From NCBI RefSeq assembly GCF_026213295.1, contig NC_079412.1, positions 17,832,956-17,896,955 on the forward strand: a DNA stretch of 64,000 nt, read 5' to 3'. The stretch is from Gadus chalcogrammus. Its lineage: Eukaryota; Chordata; Actinopteri; Gadiformes; Gadidae. Below the pieces are notes generated by a model. That model did not search any database. It saw only the letters and a program-made list of their open reading frames with translations, and was not told where the DNA came from. Shown piece after piece: positions 50,108 to 64,000 of this stretch. Positions within the stretch are counted from its first letter, which is position 1. Every line of letters starts with the position of its first letter. Made by a program: the position numbers and the translations under genes.

Positions 50108-53100
50108 GTACGTACCCCCTCTGTGTTGTTTTTGAACCAGATCGAGGGGCCCTCGTCGTGTCAGGTGTCAGACCACGGCCCGGTTAGGTGAACGGTCAGC
50201 AGTAGGCCAGTTTCTTGGTTGTTCTTCTCATAGTAATTGCTAAGCTAGCTTGTTGCTAGCATGCTAGCCACTGGCATTAGCTAACTTTTCATAGGTTTCA
50301 TCTATGTACAACATTATGCCGGGCAGTCAACTCGTTTTTATCTAGTGTTTAATTTGATCAATACCTCACTTTAGGTGGTAGGCCCATAGCAATGACATTC
50401 ACGTTACCATGTTGTCGTTTCATACTAAGTCCTATGCAACAGCGACCATCTCACCAAACGTCAATACATGGTAATACGAATGTACCTTCAACCATCGAGG
50501 GGAGACGACAATCTTAGTCAAATTGCCCCATAAAATCAACACTTTGTGCAGGCACATTGCACTAACGTTAAACATTTGAGAAGACGGGGTGTTTGTTTCC
50601 TGCACAGATCAACCTATCCGGTTGGTCGAGTTAGTTCCTAGGGGATCTTCTGCGGTCTGGATGAGCCTGACCACACGACACCTCAAGGACAAACGAAGGA
50701 ACACTTATTTGATTTAAAATGTGTTCATTATTGGAGACTGTGTAAAGACGTTTTGTAAGACGGTTGTTGTCGCAAAGGGCAAAGTTGAAGGATGTCAGTT
50801 ATGTGTCAAAGCTAGAATGGCCTGGTTTAGATCACCATGGTTGCCAATGCCATTAATGTCGGCTCGCAAATGCACATAGATAGCTTGCTTATGTTTACTC
50901 CATACAGTGTACAAAAGGTTTACTCACGAATATATATCGTATAACAATGGCAATTGTTTATTCCTTTGTCTAAATATGTTGTCTTCCCTATTGGGATATA
51001 TCTGCTCTGATGATATCATGATTAAACGATTTCCAGCCATGGCCGCATACGTCCAGGAATATGAGGGCAGCAAAGGACATGCAAAACTACAGGCGGGGGT
51101 ATCCAGTAAGTCCTAACTCAAATTCAACTTTGCCCTCAAATAAATTACGAGTTAGGTTGAGATGTGCTTTTGTTTATATGCCTGTTTGTAATGTCTTTGC
51201 AGAATCTCACAGATGATGAGTGTTCAGAAGACAAAATGAACAATTTGAAGTTTTATCTAAACCAGTTTCCCTCAGCTCCTGATGGTAACTACCAACGTTC
51301 CAATACATGTGTTAAACAGTTGTTGTTTTTACTTCTATTAGTTGTCAAAGGTTTAAGGTTGACCTTTTTGTTGCTTCATTTGTAGATGTCTTCATTGAAA
51401 CTTTTCATAAAGAATGGAAGACTGACTACAAGAAGCTTGAGAGGGTGCATTCCTACATCCAATGGTAATATTGAACTATTAACTATGCTTTGTTATGTAC
51501 GTTTTGATACTTGATTTTGCCCATACAAATCTTAATTTGATTAAAATACAGTTACACTATTTAGCTATACATCTAATTGAAGGAAGCTCGCTGATTATGT
51601 TTCAGGATGTAGTGTGCAGCAGACAACATTTAAGGAGATTATAATAATAAGTATTATTATTATTATTATTATATTGAATTAAGATAATTCACAAAGGTTC
51701 CTATAAATAATGCCTTGATTGTAGGCCTTCCCTTAATGGCCAAAGTTGCATTTCAATTTTACATAATGTCAAGTTGTCGTATTACCCAGTAATCATTTGT
51801 AAATTCTTTGTCAAAGGCTGTTTCCATTAAGGGAACCAGGAGTGAACTACATGGCTTCAGAACTTACGAAGAAGGAGATTGAGGTGAGTGGGAGTCTTTT
51901 TGGTTCCTGTTAGAATATTGTGTGTCCTTTATGGAATTGGTTACATTTTGAAGTATCATGTGTGTATCTAATTACTACCATGTTTGAGTTAGACATGACA
52001 TGTTATTTTATGATTTTCCAAATTTCTGTTTCTGTCAATAACATTTGCAGTGATTTCATCATTTACTGAATCCATACTTCGGTTCTTAGGCATTTAAAAA
52101 GAACGACGAGGCCAAGGGGAGACTGGTCGAGTCCTATGAACTTATGCTGGGGTTTTATGGCATCCAGTTGGTCAACAGAGAGACGGGCGAAGTCAAACGT
52201 GCTGACAACTCGAAGGAACGCTTTGGAAACCTTGAGAGGTATGTTTGTATGATACAAACGGATCAGCCAAACAGACCTTATCTTACCTTCAATCAACTTT
52301 AAGTTGAGTTTTGGTGAAATTCTGTGAACAGACTATTATCGAAAAGTCATAATTCTATAATTTTGTTGCCTGAGTTGCAGCTGTTGGGATGATGAATGGC
52401 GTCATTTTGTTTTGAAGATGTTCCCTCATTCACAATTCAACACGGATGTTAACTCACTCTGTTGTTGTTCTCCCTGCCTTCTTTTGTACCAGGAACATGC
52501 ACAACAACCTCCGCATCACACGCATCCTGAAGAGTCTGGGCGAGCTGGGCTTCGACCACTACCAGGCCCCGCTGGTGCGCTTCTTCCTGGAGGAAACGCT
52601 GGTCAAGAAGAGCCTCGGCAGCATCAAGCGCAGCGTGCTGGACTACTTCCTGTTCGCCGTGCTGGACAAGCAGAAGCGCCAGGAGCTGGTGCGCTACGCC
52701 TATCAGAACTTTGAGCCCAAGGACAAGTTTGTTTGGTGCCCGCGGAAGATCCTCAAGCAGTTCAAAAGAGCGGAGAAGAAGCCTGACGCAGTGGGGAACG
52801 GCGACGGGAAGGAGGATCACTCATCCCGGGGGAAAGGCAAGGACGGGGAGGCAGCCGGCGGTGCCCAGAAGGAGGAGGCGGCGGCGGCGGCGAGAGCTGA
52901 TGGCACTGCAGACACTCAGAAGAGCGAGCAGACGACGAGTGGAGACAAAACCAAGCCGTCTGGAGCGGAGTCTAAGCCGGAAGCCGGGACTCTTGAAAAC
53001 GGGAATGCCAAGGCTTTGTTAGTAGACAACCATAACGGTTGTGACACGGTCGAGGATGAGGATGCTGGGAATGTTGATGATGATGATGAAGATGACGGTG

Positions 53101-53624
53101 GGGATGACGACGACAATGATGATGATGTTGATGATGAAATGGACCAGTCAGTAAGTCCTGATCCTGTTACAAATGTAGTCCCGGACAGCAGGGACCCCAG
53201 TTCATCAAAGGACATCACACCAGAGACGGTCAGTGTTATAGAGTCTGAGAGGAAGACGAAGGATGAGGGGGAGGACGGCAAGGTGCTGCAAAGCAGTACT
53301 CTAGCAGTGGACTCGGCCAATGGGCAGATGGAGGAGAAATCATCAGTCACCAACGCTCTTCCCATGCATACAAGCCCGTCAGCAGGCCCCAAGACAAAGC
53401 CAGAGGGCTCCTCTAAGTCCTCACCCTCTCGGCCCTCTGGGAGGGAGGAGAAGATCCCCAGGACTGACTTTGGGACAGAGGAGGGCAGGAAAGCTGCGGA
53501 GGTGTCGAGCGAGTCATTGCTTAGTGTGAATAAACACACTGATGAACAGACTAATGGGAAGGGCTGTGAGGCCATGGACGTTGAGTCAAACCAGCCCACC
53601 GCAGGCCAGGACAGGAACTCATGA
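49991..53624 (+). CDS. ogfr: opioid growth factor receptor
   Basis: Complete seven-exon gene, join of 49991-50107, 51037-51105, 51203-51284, 51386-51464, 51817-51883, 52090-52238 and 52493-53624; 564 aa. OGFR binds the opioid growth factor Met-enkephalin at the nuclear envelope and restrains cell proliferation; it is unrelated to G-protein-coupled opioid receptors. The conserved OGFr N domain runs from about residue 45 to 280 and includes RNMRAAKDMQNYRRGYP, SYIQWLFPLREPGVNY, YELMLGFYGIQL, HNNLRITRILKSLGELG and QAPLVRFFLEETLV, all close to human. The C-terminal half is acidic and low in complexity, with an Asp-rich run of about 30 residues, and lacks the 20-residue repeats of mammalian OGFR. 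All introns are GT-AG with matching phases. It is followed by col9a3 on the same strand, as in human. Confidence 0.95.
51037..51105 (+). CDS. ogfr: ogfr exon 2
   Basis: 23 codons between acceptor TTTCCAG and donor GTAAGT. It reads PWPHTS, then RNMRAAKDMQNYRRGYP, which aligns with human RNWRATRDMCRYRHNYP. It has no in-frame ATG near its start and so is found only through splice sites and similarity. Confidence 0.93.
51203..51284 (+). CDS. ogfr: ogfr exon 3
   Basis: 82 bp from acceptor TTTGCAG to donor GTAACT, reading NLTDDECSEDKMNNLKFYL and onward; it ends in phase 1 (GAT G). It corresponds to the human NLSFYRNEIRFLPNG region. Confidence 0.93.
51386..51464 (+). CDS. ogfr: ogfr exon 4
   Basis: 79 bp from acceptor TTTGTAG, reading DVFIETFHKEWKTDYKKLE and then HSYIQ, ending in phase 2 inside the invariant tryptophan codon. 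Confidence 0.94.
51817..51883 (+). CDS. ogfr: ogfr exon 5
   Basis: 67 bp from acceptor TCAAAG to donor GTGAGT. It completes WLFPLREPGVNYMASELTKK, the best-conserved stretch of the family. Confidence 0.95.
52090..52238 (+). CDS. ogfr: ogfr exon 6
   Basis: 149 bp from acceptor TTCTTAG to donor GTATGT. It includes RLVESYELMLGFYGIQLVN and NSKERFGNLER, and ends in phase 2. Confidence 0.95.
52493..53624 (+). CDS. ogfr: ogfr exon 7 (last coding exon)
   Basis: Starts after acceptor TTTGTACCAG with NMHNNLRITRILKSLGELG. The conserved domain ends near CPRKILKQFKR. After this come Lys/Glu/Ala-rich segments, an Asp run coded mainly by GAT/GAC triplets at about 53050-53145, and a Ser/Thr/Glu-rich tail to the stop TGA at 53622-53624. 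Frames starting at intronic ATGs upstream of 52493 overlap it but are not the real start. Confidence 0.95.
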
Positions 53625-53781
53625 ATATAGACGACTGGTGGACATTAGGTTGTTTCAATGACAATCGCTTAGTTGAGCTTAAATTAAATCAAATCGAATG
53701 AAGTGAAATGATATATATTAAGGTTTTTTCTAGCCTTACGTTTTCCTTTTTTAAGGGGCGATTGTTTCTTTGTTTAAAAAA

Positions 53782-53787
53782 AATAAA
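53782..53787 (+). promoter_or_regulatory. candidate ogfr poly(A) signal
   Basis: AATAAA 158 bp beyond the ogfr stop codon. A second AATAAA at 54615-54620 could serve a longer 3' untranslated region. Which is used cannot be told from the sequence. Confidence 0.5.
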
Positions 53788-55168
53788 TAGATACTGTTGC
53801 TACATGGCTGTCCTACAAGTTCCAACCAAGAGACCAATCACTGGGACAACAGTAATAATAATAACTACTATTTGATACCCCTACAAAATAATTGGTATTA
53901 TAGTTATTATTCGTTAAATGTCGTTTTCCCTAAAAGAAGAATAATTTTGAATGAAATTAAAAAAGGTGTATTTAAGTTCAGTACTTTTGCAACTGAAGAC
54001 AGTTATTTGCACTGATATGTTTAGCAGATTAATTGAACTGTACTTTATTTGATTGAGACATCACAAGATATGTATTTCTGTTGAACCCGCTGTCGAATGG
54101 GGAAAATAATTGAATGTCATTCCCCTTAGAATGTTACACAATTGATATGTTTTGTTGCACAGTTGGGGAGCAAAAATTAACACTTTGCCAAAAATATAAT
54201 AGACTGGTTGATTGTATGTTTTGGCAGTGTATGCAATGCTTTGGTTGAAATTTCAGTATGTTGTATATTAATGCTACGTGGCTGGCTGGCTATTAATGAT
54301 TTTATTAACTTTATAAAGAATAGTCTATGAGATGTTTTGCCAAAGCCAAAATCTATTCTTAGTTAATTAATTGCAATTCTCAGGAAAATCCTGCAGTAGA
54401 TATCAGCTTTTGTTACATTTTCTTGTGGCTGCATTTTACTTGGTTAATGACATGGAATGCATCTCAGGATTAGCGTGACATTCAACGAGAATCCTAGAAT
54501 CCATCTGAAGTGCAGAAGTCTGAGTGGGAAATTACTCTTTAAAACTAATTCAAAGAGATTCTTGACGTTCGTCAGGGCACTATCCTGAACACCTTTCCTG
54601 TTGAATAATTAAAAAATAAAATGTTTTAAGAATTTGTATATGCTTTCATTCAGATTGTTGTGCTGACGATACCGGAAGGACATCAGTTCAGATTAGAAGT
54701 TAAATACTGTTCATCACTTGAATACCGCTGTATCATACCTTTGCTTGGCATGCTATATGCAACACAGTTCTGTCCTGCATCCCATCGTCCACACAGGCCT
54801 ACGCTTTTATAGTGAAAGTGGCCTCTTGTGCTGGACTGCTATAGGCTAGACCTCGTCTTGACATATCACGACGACCCAGCCCACTTGTTTGGTCTCCTCC
54901 TAGGGTTGCCCTTCTCTAGCTCTCCCCCGTCCCATTGCCTCTCATCGCCCCCCCTCACCCACTTCCAACACTGTCCGAGATTTGAGTTCAGCCCCTTCAG
55001 CCGGAGGCTCGGGTTTATCTGGATTCAAAGCGGATGTCATTCAGGAGCTGTGCGTCGCAAGGTGAAGGAAGGCTCCGTCGCTGATACGGGGGGAGCTAAC
55101 GAGGACCAGGGCACCGGGGTTGCATTAATTCCCGTTTCGTAATCGGATTTTAGGGGCGAGCGGGAGCC
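53788..55168 (+). other. ogfr 3' flank and col9a3 promoter region
   Basis: AT-rich up to about 54780 (ogfr 3' UTR or spacer), then more GC-balanced. A TTTTATAG word lies at about 54803-54810. The in-frame TAG at 55151-55153 shows the col9a3 reading frame cannot start further upstream in this exon. No other gene is seen. Confidence 0.5.

Positions 55169-64000
<8,832 letters not shown>

Noticed and set aside
52446..52492. Start codon giving a longer frame before NMHNNLRI in ogfr exon 7
   Set aside because: It lies in the intron, upstream of the TTTGTACCAG acceptor. The upstream exons supply the correct frame and matching protein.

Overview
The window is vertebrate nuclear DNA, almost certainly from a ray-finned fish. 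It holds intron-bearing genes with GT-AG splice sites, very many long dinucleotide microsatellites, small cut-and-paste transposon relics and a long gene-poor stretch. The protein sequences match teleost-type versions of three vertebrate genes. The microsatellite density recalls gadiform (cod-like) genomes, but that is only an inference.

Layout. Bases 1 to about 44,300 hold no gene I can support. This part contains CT, CA, GA and GGT tracts, a TTAA-flanked DNA transposon carrying a short ORF (14386-16204), a MITE with 25-bp inverted ends inside a CT tract (16273-16808), a 122-bp hAT-type MITE with a perfect 8-bp target duplication (43577-43698), several foldback sequences, one CpG island (about 12120-12460), and AT-rich stretches with homeodomain-like TAAT sites that look like conserved non-coding elements.

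Bases 44344-45849 (minus strand) hold a complete two-exon two-pore potassium channel gene of the TASK group, best read as kcnk15 (TASK-5). Two long CA repeats sit just upstream of its start codon. Head-to-head with it, 4.1 kb away, is a complete seven-exon opioid growth factor receptor gene (ogfr, 49991-53624, plus strand). About 1.5 kb downstream, on the same strand, begins the collagen IX alpha-3 gene (col9a3). Its first 22 exons (382 codons) run from 55169 to the window edge: signal peptide, COL3 domain, NC3 hinge and the first part of COL2.

The OGFR-COL9A3 tandem is the same as on human 20q13.33. KCNK15 is also on human 20q, but far from this pair. The three genes are not a functional pathway (membrane K+ channel, nuclear-envelope/nuclear growth regulator, cartilage matrix protein); their proximity is best read as conserved synteny. 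I found no new enzyme or defence system. The most useful leads are the TASK-5 residues kept here but lost in mammals, a Ser-Gly site in the alpha-3(IX) NC3 hinge, and the mobile elements with defined ends.
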